Below, one piece after another: positions 34,256-42,945 of a DNA stretch of 64,000 nucleotides. The notes beneath the pieces are model-generated. The model had not been told where the DNA came from. It ran no database searches and saw only the letters and a list, made by a program, of their open reading frames with translations. How positions within the stretch are numbered: the first letter of the stretch is position 1; every line of letters begins with the position of its first letter. This stretch comes from Halosegnis marinus (lineage in GTDB: Archaea; Halobacteriota; Halobacteria; Halobacteriales; Haloarculaceae): the NCBI RefSeq assembly GCF_029338355.1, contig NZ_CP119802.1, forward strand, positions 1,798,001 through 1,862,000, in the 5' to 3' direction. A program made the translations under genes and the position numbers.

Positions 34256-35158
34256 ATGACACACGACCCGTTCGCCGGCGCGATGCCGGCGCTCACGACG
34301 CCGTTCCACGAGGACGGCAGTATCGACTTCGAGACGCTGCGCGAGAACGTCCGGCGCGTCGAGCGCGAGGGCGTCCACGGCGTGGTCCCCGTCGGCACCA
34401 CCGGCGAGTCCGCGACGATGAGCCACGACGAACACGTCGAGGTCATCGAGGCGACCGTCGATGCCGTCGACTCGATTCCCGTGGTCGCCGGCTCCGGCTC
34501 GAACAACACGCAGGAGGCGCTCGACCTCTCGCGGCGCGCGGCCGACGCCGGCGCCGACGGCCTGCTGCTCATCTCGCCGTACTACAACACCCCCGAGCCC
34601 GCGGGCATGGAGGAGCACTTCCGCACCGTCGCCGACGCGGTGGACCTCCCGCAGGTTATCTACAACGTTCCGGGGCGCACGGGGCGCAACATCGCCGTGG
34701 AGACGGCCGAGGCGCTCGCCTCCCACGACAACATCGTCGGCTACAAGGCCGCTTCCGGCGACCTGAACCGGGTCGCGGAGGTCATCGAGCGCACCCGCCA
34801 CGAGGCGTTCGCGGTGCTCTCCGGCGACGACGCGCTCACGCTCCCCATCATGGCGATGGGCGGCCGCGGCTGTATCTCCGTCTCGGCGAACGTCGAGCCG
34901 TCGCGCACGAGCCGGATGGTCGACCTCGCGCTGGACGACGAGTTCGCGGCCGCGCGGGAACTCCACTACGAACTCGGGCCGCTGTTCCGGACCCTGTTCG
35001 TGGAGACGAACCCCATCCCGGTGAAGGAGGCGCAGGCCATCCGCGGCCACATGGACGCGACGATGCGCCCGCCGCTCTCGCGGATGGGCGACGAGAACCG
35101 CGAGCGCCTGCGCGCGGTGCTCGCCGACCTCGACGAAGCGGAGGCGACGGACGCGTGA
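34256..35158 (+). CDS. dapA: 4-hydroxy-tetrahydrodipicolinate synthase
   Basis: The 300-residue TIM-barrel enzyme condenses pyruvate with aspartate semialdehyde, the first step of the diaminopimelate route to lysine. GTTGES (residues 47-52), Tyr136 in VIYNVPGRTG and the Schiff-base Lys164 in VGYKAASGD are all present, as is LLLISPYYNTPEP. First gene of a four-gene operon, its TGA overlaps the GTG of dapB (35155-35158). The start MTHDPFAGAMPALTTPF at ATG 34256 fits the family; no TATA or Shine-Dalgarno site precedes it, which implies a leadered mRNA. Confidence 0.93.
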   Translation: MTHDPFAGAMPALTTPFHEDGSIDFETLRENVRRVEREGVHGVVPVGTTGESATMSHDEHVEVIEATVDAVDSIPVVAGSGSNNTQEALDLSRRAADAGADGLLLISPYYNTPEPAGMEEHFRTVADAVDLPQVIYNVPGRTGRNIAVETAEALASHDNIVGYKAASGDLNRVAEVIERTRHEAFAVLSGDDALTLPIMAMGGRGCISVSANVEPSRTSRMVDLALDDEFAAARELHYELGPLFRTLFVETNPIPVKEAQAIRGHMDATMRPPLSRMGDENRERLRAVLADLDEAEATDA

Positions 35159-35883
35159 GGCTCGCGGTGGCCGGCGCGACCGGGCGCACGGGGAGCGAGG
35201 TGGTCGCCGAGGCGCGCGACCGCGATCACGCGGTCGTCGCCCTCTCGCGCGACCCCGACGAGGGGGAACACGACCTCGCCGACCTCGACGCCGCGCTCGA
35301 CGCCGCCGACGCGCTCGTGGACTTCACGGTGCCCGAGGCCACCCCGGACCACGCGGCCGCGGCGGCCGACGCCGGGGTGCCCTACGTCGTCGGGACGACC
35401 GGGCTGGACGACGAGGCCGAGGCCGCGCTCGACGCCGCGGCCGGGACGGTCCCGGTCCTCGCGGCCTCGAACTTCGCGAAGGGCGTCCAGGCGCTGCTCC
35501 GGGTGGTCCGGGCGGGCGTCGAGGCCCTGCCGGAGTACGACGCCGAACTGACCGAGACGCACCACGACGGGAAGCGCGACGCCCCGTCGGGGACCGCCGT
35601 CTCCCTGCTCGACGCCATCGACGAGGCCCGCGGCGAGGCGCTCGACCGCACCTACGGCCGCGAGGGGGACCACCTCCGCGAGGCCGCCGAGGTCGGCGTC
35701 CACGTCCGCCGGGCCGGGACCGTCCGCGGGGAGCACGAGGTGCTGCTCGCGGGCGACGACGAGGTACTGACGCTGACACACCGCGCCGAGTCGCGCCGGG
35801 TCTTCGCGGCCGGCGCGGTCGACGCCGCCGAACGACTGGCCGACCGCGAGGCCGGCCGCTACGACTTCACCGACGTACTATGA
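35155..35883 (+). CDS. dapB: 4-hydroxy-tetrahydrodipicolinate reductase
   Basis: The 242-residue protein starts at GTG 35155 (RLAVAGATGRTGSEVV), a Rossmann GxxGxxG motif for NAD(P)H. VDFTVPEATPDHA, VVGTTGLDDE, ASNFAKGVQ, the catalytic ETHHDGKRDAPSGTA (His-His and Lys) and RAGTVRGEHEVLLAG define DapB. It reduces the DapA product. It overlaps dapA by GTGA and dapD by ATGA (35880-35883), so translation of the operon is coupled. Confidence 0.93.
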   Translation: MRLAVAGATGRTGSEVVAEARDRDHAVVALSRDPDEGEHDLADLDAALDAADALVDFTVPEATPDHAAAAADAGVPYVVGTTGLDDEAEAALDAAAGTVPVLAASNFAKGVQALLRVVRAGVEALPEYDAELTETHHDGKRDAPSGTAVSLLDAIDEARGEALDRTYGREGDHLREAAEVGVHVRRAGTVRGEHEVLLAGDDEVLTLTHRAESRRVFAAGAVDAAERLADREAGRYDFTDVL

Positions 35884-36698
35884 GCACGCTCGAATCCGAC
35901 GTCCGGGAGCTGTGGAACCGCTACGAGAACGACGAGTCCCCCGACGGGCTCGACACGCTGGACGACTTCCTCGATGCGCTGGAGTCGGGGGGCGTCCGCG
36001 CCGCCGAGAAGCGCGACGGCTCGTGGGAGGCGAACGACTGGGTGAAGCAGGGTATTCTGCTGAACTTCGGGCTGCGCGCCATCGAGGCACACGACCACGG
36101 GGGCGTCGCCTACCACGACGTGCTGCCGCTCCGCGACACCGCGGACCTCCCGGAACGGGGTACGCGAAACACGCCCAACGGAACCGTGGTTCGCCGGGGC
36201 GCGTACGTCGGGAGCGACGCCATCATGATGTCGCCCTCGTTCGTCAACGTGGGCGCGTACGTCGGCGACGGGACGCTCGTGGACTCGTGTGACACCGTCG
36301 GCTCCTGTGCACAGATCGGGTCGGACGTGAAGCTCGGCGCGAACACGCTCGTCGGGGGCGTCCTCGAACCCGTCGAGGACGCGCCGGTCGTCATCGAGGA
36401 CGGCGTCTCGCTCGGCGCGGGCTGTCGGGTCACTTCCGGGTTCGTCGTCGGCGAGAACTCCGTGGTCGGCGAGAACACGCTTCTCACGCCCCGCATCCCG
36501 GTGTACGACCTCGTGGAGGAGGAGGTGCTGTACGGCGAACTGCCGCCGGAGCGCCGCGCCTTCATCCGCTACGTCGAGTCGAGCGTCGGCGACCACGACC
36601 TCTTCGAGGGCGGCGCGTACAAGCCCGCCGTCGTCGCCACCCACGTCGAGGAGGAGACCCTCGAAGCCACCCGCCGGGAGGACGCGCTGCGCGAATGA
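35880..36698 (+). CDS. dapD: 2,3,4,5-tetrahydropyridine-2,6-dicarboxylate N-succinyltransferase
   Basis: The 272-residue protein has an N-terminal helical domain and a left-handed beta helix of hexapeptide repeats (GAYVGSDAIMMSPSFVNVGAY; GTLVDSCDTVGSCAQIG; LGANTLVGGVLEPV), with the DapD-type segments VRRGAYVG and VIEDGVSLGAGCRV. It acylates the DapB product, pointing to the succinylase (or acetylase) branch of DAP synthesis. Starts at ATGA with dapB and ends in ATGA with lysA (36695-36698). Confidence 0.92.
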   Translation: MSTLESDVRELWNRYENDESPDGLDTLDDFLDALESGGVRAAEKRDGSWEANDWVKQGILLNFGLRAIEAHDHGGVAYHDVLPLRDTADLPERGTRNTPNGTVVRRGAYVGSDAIMMSPSFVNVGAYVGDGTLVDSCDTVGSCAQIGSDVKLGANTLVGGVLEPVEDAPVVIEDGVSLGAGCRVTSGFVVGENSVVGENTLLTPRIPVYDLVEEEVLYGELPPERRAFIRYVESSVGDHDLFEGGAYKPAVVATHVEEETLEATRREDALRE

Positions 36699-37933
36699 GC
36701 CACGACTCGCTCCCGGTGAAGCGGCTCGCCGACTGGGACCACGAGCGCCTGCGCGACCTCGCGGCCGAGCACGGCACGCCGCTGTACGTCGCCGACCTCG
36801 ACCGCGTCGCGGCCAACTACCGCCGGTTCGCCGACGCCTTCCCGGACGCCCACGTGATGTACGCCGCGAAGGCACACACGGGGAAGGCCGTCCTCGAAAC
36901 CCTGCTCGACGCGGGCGCGGACATCGAGTGCGCGGCGTGGGGCGAACTCCACCGCGCGATGGCGGCCGGCGCGGACCCGAACACGCTCCAGTACACGGCC
37001 GTCAATCCGCCGGACGCGGACCTCGACCGCGCCGTCGAACTGAGCGAGGAGGCTCCGGGGCTCACGATTACGGGGGGCGCGCGCGACACCTTCGACCGCC
37101 TCGCGGAGCGGGGCTACGACGGGCGCGTCGCCATCCGGGTGAACCCGGGCATCGGCACCGGCCACCACGAGAAGGTCGCCACCGGGAAGGACGCGAAGTT
37201 CGGCATCCCGGCCGAACACGTCGACGAGGTGGCTGCGGATGTCGCGGAGCGGTTCGACCTCGTAGGGATTCACGCTCACATCGGAAGCGGCGTCCTGAAC
37301 GACTCGCTGGACGAGCACTGCCGCGCGGTCGGCCGGGTGGCCGACATCGCGCGCTCGGCGGCCGACGCCGCCGACACGGATCTGGAGTTCGTGGACGTGG
37401 GCGGCGGCTACGGCGTCCCCTACCGCGAGGACGAGGAACCGCTCGACATGCCGGAGGTCGGCGAGCGTATCCGCGAGGCCGTGGGCGACCTCGACGCACA
37501 GTTGAAGCTCGAACCCGGCCGCTACGTCGTCGCGGACGCCGAACTCATCCTGACCGAGGTGAACACGGTGAAGGAGGCCCCCGCCGCGACCGTCGTCGGC
37601 GTCGACGCCTCGCTCGCCACCCTCATCCGGCCCGCGATGTTCGACTCGTATCACCCCATCCGAAACGTCTCCGCGCCCGACCGCGAGCCGCGACCCGTCT
37701 CCGTCGGCGGCCCCTGCTGTACCAGCGCGGACGTGTTCTGTACCGACCGGCCGGTCGCGGAACCGGAGCGCGGCAACCTGCTCGCCATCGGCAACGCCGG
37801 CGCGTACGGCTACGAACTCGCCAGCCAGTTCCACTCGCAGCCGCGGCCCGCGGAGGTCGCGGTCGAGGGCGGCGAGGCGCGCGTCGTCCGCCGGCGCGAG
37901 ACGCTCGACGACGTGACCCGCGTCGAGCGGTAG
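36695..37933 (+). CDS. lysA: Diaminopimelate decarboxylase
   Basis: The 412-residue fold-type III PLP enzyme converts meso-diaminopimelate to lysine. The PLP Lys59 is in HVMYAAKAHTGKA; HIGSGV, DVGGGYGVPY, EPGRYVVADA and PCCTSADVFCTD with the catalytic Cys, and GNAGAYGYELASQFHSQPRP, are typical. It is the last gene of the overlapping operon. Genes for dapE, dapF and an aminotransferase, often linked to this cluster in haloarchaea, are not found here. Confidence 0.94.
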   Translation: MSHDSLPVKRLADWDHERLRDLAAEHGTPLYVADLDRVAANYRRFADAFPDAHVMYAAKAHTGKAVLETLLDAGADIECAAWGELHRAMAAGADPNTLQYTAVNPPDADLDRAVELSEEAPGLTITGGARDTFDRLAERGYDGRVAIRVNPGIGTGHHEKVATGKDAKFGIPAEHVDEVAADVAERFDLVGIHAHIGSGVLNDSLDEHCRAVGRVADIARSAADAADTDLEFVDVGGGYGVPYREDEEPLDMPEVGERIREAVGDLDAQLKLEPGRYVVADAELILTEVNTVKEAPAATVVGVDASLATLIRPAMFDSYHPIRNVSAPDREPRPVSVGGPCCTSADVFCTDRPVAEPERGNLLAIGNAGAYGYELASQFHSQPRPAEVAVEGGEARVVRRRETLDDVTRVER

Positions 37934-37972
37934 GCGCGGGGGCTTTTGACGCACGCGCCCGCAGACGGAGCC

Positions 37973-39052
37973 ATGCCCTCCCCGACGCGTCGGGGCTTCC
38001 TCCGAGCGGCGGCCGGCGCGACCCCTCTCGCCGCGCGGGCGGGCGTCCCCGACTGGCTCGCGGCCGCGGAGACGACCGTCGCGACCCAGAACGTCGGGCT
38101 CGGCGTCCGCCTCTACGACCTCGTTTCGGCCGAGCGCATCGACCCCGACGTGGTGGCCGAGCGGTTCGCGCGCCTGCGCCGGAACGCGCCCGGGGAACGG
38201 ATGGCCGCGCTCGCATCGACGCTCGCGGCGCACGACCCGGCCGTCGTCGGGGTGCAGGAGGCGGCGCTGGTCGAGCGCGACGGCGAGGTCGTCGCGGACT
38301 TCCTCGACGCCCTCGTCGCGGGCTTCGAGGACGCCGGGGCGGACTACCGCGTCGCGGCCGTCTCGGCGAACGCCGACGTGACTCTCCCCGCGAGCACCGG
38401 GAACGGCACCGTCGGGGTGCGCCTCCTCGACCGGGACGCGCTGCTCGTTCGCGACGACGTGGCCGTCGGCGGGACGCGCTCGGGGACCTACGCCGTCAAC
38501 GCCTCGACGGTCGTTGACGGGGAGCGGTTCACCGCGACGCGCGGCTACTGCTTCGCCGACCTGCGGGTTCGGGGTGTGGACGTGACCGCGGGCGCGACCC
38601 ACCTCGCCTCCGCGAACGCGACGATACGCCGGGCGCAGGCGGGCCAACTCCGCGAACGCCTGCCCGACACGGGCGCGACGGTGCTGCTCGCGGACCTCAA
38701 CAGCCGGCCGGAGTCGCCGTCGCCCTCGGCGTACGGCATCCTCGGCGAACGGCTGGGCGACGCGTGGGCGGTCGCCGACGGGGCGGGGCCGACCTGCTGT
38801 CAGTTCGCGCACCTCGGGAACGAGCGGTCCTTCCTCTCGCGGCGGGTCGACTACGTCCTCGTGGGCGGGCCGGCGACGCCGCTCCACGTGTCGCGAACGC
38901 TGACCGACCCCGAGGCCCGCATCGCGGTCGGCGACCGCGAAGTGTGGCCCGCCGACCACGCGGGCGTGGTGGCGCGGCTCCGGGTGGGTCCGGCGCTTTC
39001 CGACCCGCTCGGCGTGGCGCGGGCCGTGGCGGCGCGGCTCTCGGGCGCGTGA
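37973..39052 (+). CDS. Tat-exported endonuclease/exonuclease/phosphatase-fold protein
   Basis: The 359-residue protein opens with the twin-arginine signal PTRRGFLRAAAGATPLAARAG. The mature part is an EEP (DNase I-like) domain: TQNVG, VVGVQEAAL (metal Glu), THLAS, LLADLNSRP (Asp-x-Asn), RRVDYVLVGG and PADHAGVVARL (Asp-His). Substrates of this superfamily include DNA, RNA, phosphoinositides and sphingomyelin, so the target is unknown, but activity should be outside the cell. CTTTTG at about 37943-37948 is the TATA for ATG 37973. It follows lysA by 39 bp and is not related to lysine synthesis. Confidence 0.84.
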   Translation: MPSPTRRGFLRAAAGATPLAARAGVPDWLAAAETTVATQNVGLGVRLYDLVSAERIDPDVVAERFARLRRNAPGERMAALASTLAAHDPAVVGVQEAALVERDGEVVADFLDALVAGFEDAGADYRVAAVSANADVTLPASTGNGTVGVRLLDRDALLVRDDVAVGGTRSGTYAVNASTVVDGERFTATRGYCFADLRVRGVDVTAGATHLASANATIRRAQAGQLRERLPDTGATVLLADLNSRPESPSPSAYGILGERLGDAWAVADGAGPTCCQFAHLGNERSFLSRRVDYVLVGGPATPLHVSRTLTDPEARIAVGDREVWPADHAGVVARLRVGPALSDPLGVARAVAARLSGA

Positions 39053-39093
39053 GAACACGAAAGCCGTATGGCCGGGAGCGCCGACGCCCGGGT

Positions 39094-39597
39094 ATGGACG
39101 CCGACGAACGCCGCGGTCTCGTCACGGTCGCGGACTACCAGTTCGGGCGCGGCGCGGGCGCGGCGCTGTTTCCCGAGGAGGAGGAGCCGCGGGTGCGCCG
39201 GACGAGTTCGGGCCGCCCGGCCCAGATACACGTCGGCGAGGGCTCGGAGGGGCACGCGGCCGACGGCTCGCCCGGCGGCGAACACCTCGTCTCGTACGGC
39301 GAGGACGGCCGCTTCCGGCTGGGGCCGGCGGGCGGCCGACGGCTCTGTGCGGAGCTGCCCGCGCCGGCCGCGCGGGTCGTCGTCGGCGACGAGTCGGAGC
39401 CGTTCGTCCGCGACGGGAAGAACGTCTTCGCGAAGTTCGTCCGCGACGCGGGCGCGGAGCTACGCCCCGGCGACGAGGTGGCCGTGGTCCACGCCGACGG
39501 CGACCTGCTCGCGGTCGGGCGTGCGGAACTCCCCGCGTCGGCGATGGCCGACTTCGGGAGCGGGATGGCGGTGAAGGTGCGCTCGGGGGTGCGGTAG
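39094..39597 (+). CDS. Stand-alone PUA domain protein
   Basis: The 167-residue protein ends in a PUA RNA-binding domain: RVVVGDESEPFVRDGKNVFAKFVRDAGAELRPGDEVAVVHADGDLLAVGRAELPASAM. The N-terminal half (GLVTVADYQFGRGAGAALFP...RRTSSGRPAQIHVGEG) resembles the domain preceding PUA in archaeal tRNA-guanine transglycosylase-related proteins. It probably binds tRNA or rRNA as an accessory modification factor; it has no catalytic motif of its own. Start ATG 39094, 41 bp after the EEP-fold gene. Confidence 0.83.
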   Translation: MDADERRGLVTVADYQFGRGAGAALFPEEEEPRVRRTSSGRPAQIHVGEGSEGHAADGSPGGEHLVSYGEDGRFRLGPAGGRRLCAELPAPAARVVVGDESEPFVRDGKNVFAKFVRDAGAELRPGDEVAVVHADGDLLAVGRAELPASAMADFGSGMAVKVRSGVR

Positions 39598-39633
39598 CGC
39601 GGGGCTTTCCCGTCGTCGGCTCCACCTCCGAGC

Positions 39634-40812
39634 ATGGATCGCCGTTCGTTCGTCGCGCTCGCCGGGGCGGCCGCGGTCGGGCTCGCCGGCTGTACCGACC
39701 GAGCCGCCCCCGCGACCGACACGACCGAAACCGCCGACGGCACCCGCGTGCGCGTCGAGTCCGTCGTCACCGGGCTCTCCTCGCCGTGGGCCGTCGCGCC
39801 GCTCCCGGACGGCCGCGCGCTCGTCACCGAACAGGGGGGGCGCCTCGTCATCGCCGACCCGGAGAGTGGCGAGAGAACCGAGGTGCCGGGCGCGCCCGAG
39901 GTGTTCGCCCGCGGACAGGGCGGCCTGCTCGACGCGACGCTCGCGGCCGACTTCCCCGACTCGCGGCTCGTCTACCTCACCTACTCCGTCTCAGGCGACG
40001 GCGGCTCCAGCACCCGCGTCGGTCGCGGCCGGCTCGACGGCGAGCGACTGGCCGACTTCGAGCCGCTGTACACCGCCCGGCCGTTCGTCCGGTCGTCGGG
40101 CCACTACGGGTCGCGGGTCGTCGACGACGGCGACCACCTCTTCGTCACCGTCGGGGACCGGCAGTTCAAGGACTTCGGCCCGGACCACGTCGGCCAGACG
40201 CTCGACGACGACCTCGGGAGCGTCCTCCGGCTGGGCCGCGACGGGACCGTCCCCGACGACAACCCCTTCGCGGACCGCGAGGGGGCGAGCGACGCCGTCT
40301 ATAGCTACGGCCACCGGAACCCGCAGGGACTCGCCCTGCGCGCGAACGGGGCGCTGTGGGAGTCGGAGTTCGGCGAGCGGGCCGGCGACGAACTGAACGT
40401 CGTCGAGGCCGGGGCGAACTACGGCTGGCCGGTCGCCGACGAGGGGTGCCGGTACGGCACGAACGACCCGGTCGGCGTCCCGCACGACGAGCGCGAGGAC
40501 GTGGTCGGCCCGGTCTACTCGTGGCCCTGCGGCGGCGAGGCCGGCGGCTTCCCGCCCTCCGGGATGACCTTCTACGACGGCGATGCCCTCTCGGCGTGGG
40601 ACGGCGACCTGTTCGTCGGCGGGCTCGCCTCGCAGTACCTCGCGCGGTTCACGGTCGAGGGCGAGGGACAGGACGCGGTCGTGACCGAACGGTCCCCGCT
40701 GCTCGCCGACCGCGGGTGGCGGGTCCGCGACGTGGCCGTCGGCGCCGACGGCGCGCTGCTCGCAGTCGTGGACGCCGGCGACGCGCCGCTGGTCCGGCTC
40801 TCGCCGGCCTGA
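39634..40812 (+). CDS. PQQ-type aldose sugar dehydrogenase, Tat lipoprotein
   Basis: The 392-residue protein has a twin-arginine signal with lipobox (MDRRSFVALAGAAAVGLAGC) and a six-bladed glucose/sorbosone dehydrogenase propeller. GLSSPWAVAPLPDGRALVTEQGGRL, DDGDHLFVTVGD, SYGHRNPQGLALRANGALWESEFG, GANYGWPV and SGMTFYDGDA are family marks, including the Arg-Asn-x-Gln-Gly segment near the PQQ site. It would oxidise sugars at the outer face of the membrane if PQQ is available; not all relatives are confirmed PQQ enzymes. Confidence 0.88.
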   Translation: MDRRSFVALAGAAAVGLAGCTDRAAPATDTTETADGTRVRVESVVTGLSSPWAVAPLPDGRALVTEQGGRLVIADPESGERTEVPGAPEVFARGQGGLLDATLAADFPDSRLVYLTYSVSGDGGSSTRVGRGRLDGERLADFEPLYTARPFVRSSGHYGSRVVDDGDHLFVTVGDRQFKDFGPDHVGQTLDDDLGSVLRLGRDGTVPDDNPFADREGASDAVYSYGHRNPQGLALRANGALWESEFGERAGDELNVVEAGANYGWPVADEGCRYGTNDPVGVPHDEREDVVGPVYSWPCGGEAGGFPPSGMTFYDGDALSAWDGDLFVGGLASQYLARFTVEGEGQDAVVTERSPLLADRGWRVRDVAVGADGALLAVVDAGDAPLVRLSPA

Positions 40813-40875
40813 GGCGGGGCGCGAGCGGGGCCGCGGAAGGGAGCGTTTTTCACCTCGGCGGGCCACGGAGTAGCC

Positions 40876-41268
40876 ATGTTCGGAGGAGGCGGCGGGATGA
40901 ACCCGCGCAAGATGAAGCAGATGATGAACCAGATGGGGATCGACCTCACCGAGATCGACGCCGAGGAGGTCGTCATCCGCACCGCCGACGAGGAGATGGT
41001 GTTCCACGACGCCGAGGTCCAGAAGATGGACGCGCAGGGGCAGGCCACCTACCAGATCGTCGGCGAGCCGGACGTGCGCCCGCGCGGCGAGGGCGGCGCG
41101 CCCGAGGTCGAGGCCGGCGAGGCGGAGGAGGACGAGGACGCGAGCGCCATCCCCGAGTCGGACATCGACATCGTCGCCGGGCGAACCGGCGTCTCGAACG
41201 AGGAGGCGCGCGAGGCGTTGGAGGCGACCGACGGCGACCTCGCGGCGGCCGTCGAGCGGCTGGAGTGA
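40876..41268 (+). CDS. nac: Nascent polypeptide-associated complex protein
   Basis: The 130-residue protein begins with a Gly/Met-rich stretch ([22 protein letters not shown]), then the NAC beta-barrel ([38 protein letters not shown]), an acidic linker and a C-terminal UBA domain ([33 protein letters not shown]). Archaeal NAC homodimers bind ribosomes and emerging chains. Its TGA overlaps the GTG of trmI in GTGA (41265-41268). Confidence 0.94.
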   Translation: MFGGGGGMNPRKMKQMMNQMGIDLTEIDAEEVVIRTADEEMVFHDAEVQKMDAQGQATYQIVGEPDVRPRGEGGAPEVEAGEAEEDEDASAIPESDIDIVAGRTGVSNEEAREALEATDGDLAAAVERLE

Positions 41269-41993
41269 GCTACCTCCTCGTCCGCGAGGACCGCGAACAC
41301 CTCCTCGAACCGGGCGACACCCTCGAATCCGACCTCGGCATCTTGGAGGTCCCCGAGGACGTCGAACCGGGCGACACGCTGGAGACCCACATCGGCGAGC
41401 GGTTCGTCGTCCGCGAGCCGCGCGGCCCGGACCTGTTCGACCACCTCGAACGCACCGGCGCGCCGATGATGCCCCGCGACATCGGGCTCGTTCTCGGCCA
41501 ACTCGGGCTCGCGGCGGGCGACCGCGTGCTCGATGCCGGCACCGGAACCGGGATTCTGGCCGCCTACCTCGGACGGCTCGGCGTCGAGGTGACGACCTAC
41601 GAGCGCGACGCGGACTTCGCCGAGGTGGCGCGCGACAATATGGCGACCGCCGGGGTCGCGGACCGCGTCGAGGTTCGGACCGGCGACGTGACCGACGACC
41701 TCGACGCGCTGTCCGACTTCGACGGCCTCACGCTCGACACCGGCGACGCGGCGACCGTCGTTTCGCGCGCGCCCGACCTGCTCGCGCCCGGCGCGCCGCT
41801 CGCGGTCTACTCCCCGTTCGTGGAGTCGTCGCGCGACTGCGTCGAGGCGGCTCGCGACGCCGGCCTCGTGGACGTGGAGACGGTCGAGACCATCCAGCGG
41901 GGGATGGACTTCGACGAGCGCGGCTCCCGGCCCTCGACCCGCGGCGTCGGCCACACCGGCTACCTCACGTTCGCGCGGACGCCCCTGCTGTAG
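41265..41993 (+). CDS. trmI: tRNA (adenine-N1)-methyltransferase TrmI
   Basis: The 242-residue protein starts at GTG 41265 ([26 protein letters not shown]). The N-terminal beta domain is followed by the SAM site [39 protein letters not shown] and [13 protein letters not shown]; the tail [18 protein letters not shown] is typical of archaeal TrmI. It methylates A57/A58 of tRNAs. Coupled to nac by a 4-bp overlap and abutting the convergent stop at 41994. Confidence 0.9.
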   Translation: MSYLLVREDREHLLEPGDTLESDLGILEVPEDVEPGDTLETHIGERFVVREPRGPDLFDHLERTGAPMMPRDIGLVLGQLGLAAGDRVLDAGTGTGILAAYLGRLGVEVTTYERDADFAEVARDNMATAGVADRVEVRTGDVTDDLDALSDFDGLTLDTGDAATVVSRAPDLLAPGAPLAVYSPFVESSRDCVEAARDAGLVDVETVETIQRGMDFDERGSRPSTRGVGHTGYLTFARTPLL

Positions 41994-42524
41994 CTACTCC
42001 ACCGCGCGAATCAGCGAGAGCAGTTCCTCGCGGTACTCCTCCTCGCCGACCTCCGGGTACGCGCCGCCGGCGAGCAGGAAGCCGTCGTCGCGCCACACCG
42101 CGAGCCACCCGGTCACGTCGAGCTGTTCGCCCCCGACCTCGCAGGTCGCACGGACGTTCGAGAGCCGCGCCCTCGCGCCGGAATCGACGCGCAGGGTTCC
42201 CTGTCGGCGCCGGCGCAGCCCCGCGAAGCCCCGGTCGCGGAGGTCGGCGGCGAAGGAGTCCGCGGCCTCGTTCGCCACCGTGGACTCGATGACCCCCTCG
42301 GCGCCCGGCGGGAGCGTCGGGCGGAAGTCGAGCGCCGTGGCGAAGAAGAAGCGCGTCGTCTCGCCGGTTCCCAGCCGCTCGCGGAGCGCGGGGTCCTCGT
42401 ACAGCAGCGTGCGCCCGACGACGCTCGCGACCCCGAGGTCGAACACCGTCTCGGTCGAGCGGTCGGCGCGCTCCCAGCCGCCGTCGTCGAGCGCCCGCTC
42501 GGGGACCGTCGGCCACCGTTCCAT
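41994..42524 (-). CDS. Haloarchaeal hypothetical protein
   Basis: The 176-residue soluble protein is not recognised. It appears alpha/beta with repeated hydrophobic strands (ETVFDLGVASVVGRTLLYED; TTRFFFATALDFRPTLPPG; VTGWLAVWRDDGFLLAGGAYP) and an Arg-rich middle (GLRRRRQGTLRVDSGARARLSNVRATC). No signal peptide or membrane segment is evident. It starts at ATG 42524 and abuts trmI stop to stop. Confidence 0.75.
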   Translation of the reverse strand: MERWPTVPERALDDGGWERADRSTETVFDLGVASVVGRTLLYEDPALRERLGTGETTRFFFATALDFRPTLPPGAEGVIESTVANEAADSFAADLRDRGFAGLRRRRQGTLRVDSGARARLSNVRATCEVGGEQLDVTGWLAVWRDDGFLLAGGAYPEVGEEEYREELLSLIRAVE

Positions 42525-42566
42525 ACCGGGGGCACGGTCGCCCGGGTCAAAAACGGTCGTGCGCGC

Positions 42567-42899
42567 TCAGTTGTCGTCCTCGCGCCACTTCTTGCCGCAC
42601 TCGACGCAGGTGAAGAAGCGCGTCTCCGACTCGTCGGCCGCGCGTATCTGCTTCATCTCGTAGCGCGCGCGCTCGCCGTCGCAGTCCGGGTTCGGACACC
42701 GGGCCTTCGTCGTCGGGCCGATCTCGGTGTCGTCCACCTCGGACATATCGACGGGCCCGCCGTCGTGGTCCTGTCCCTCGGTGGTGGTCATCGCCGCCTC
42801 GGCCGCGGAGTCGCGGAGCTCCTCGTGGCCGCAGGAGCGGCACACCCACGCGTCCCCGTCCGTGTGCATCATCGAGCCGCACTCGTCGCAGAACTGCAT
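42567..42899 (-). CDS. tfs: Transcription factor S (TFIIS/RPB9-like), canonical paralogue
   Basis: The 110-residue protein has an N-terminal zinc ribbon (CDECGSMM...CRSCGHEE) and a C-terminal zinc ribbon (CPNPDCDGERARYEM...FFTCVECGKKW). The tip loop has IRAADES, with the Asp-Glu pair that TFS inserts into the RNA polymerase secondary channel to trigger cleavage of backtracked RNA. TTTATG at about 42928-42933 (minus strand) is at -27 of ATG 42899, so it is leaderless. A second paralogue lacking the acidic pair is encoded 350 bp upstream. Confidence 0.92.
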   Translation of the reverse strand: MQFCDECGSMMHTDGDAWVCRSCGHEELRDSAAEAAMTTTEGQDHDGGPVDMSEVDDTEIGPTTKARCPNPDCDGERARYEMKQIRAADESETRFFTCVECGKKWREDDN

Positions 42900-42945
42900 T
42901 ACTGTCCCCCGTTCGGCGACGGCGCTACATAAACACGGGGATACG

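Noticed and set aside
34141-35154. N-terminal extension of dapB through dapA
   Set aside because: The extension is dapA read out of frame. DapB homology begins at GTG 35155.
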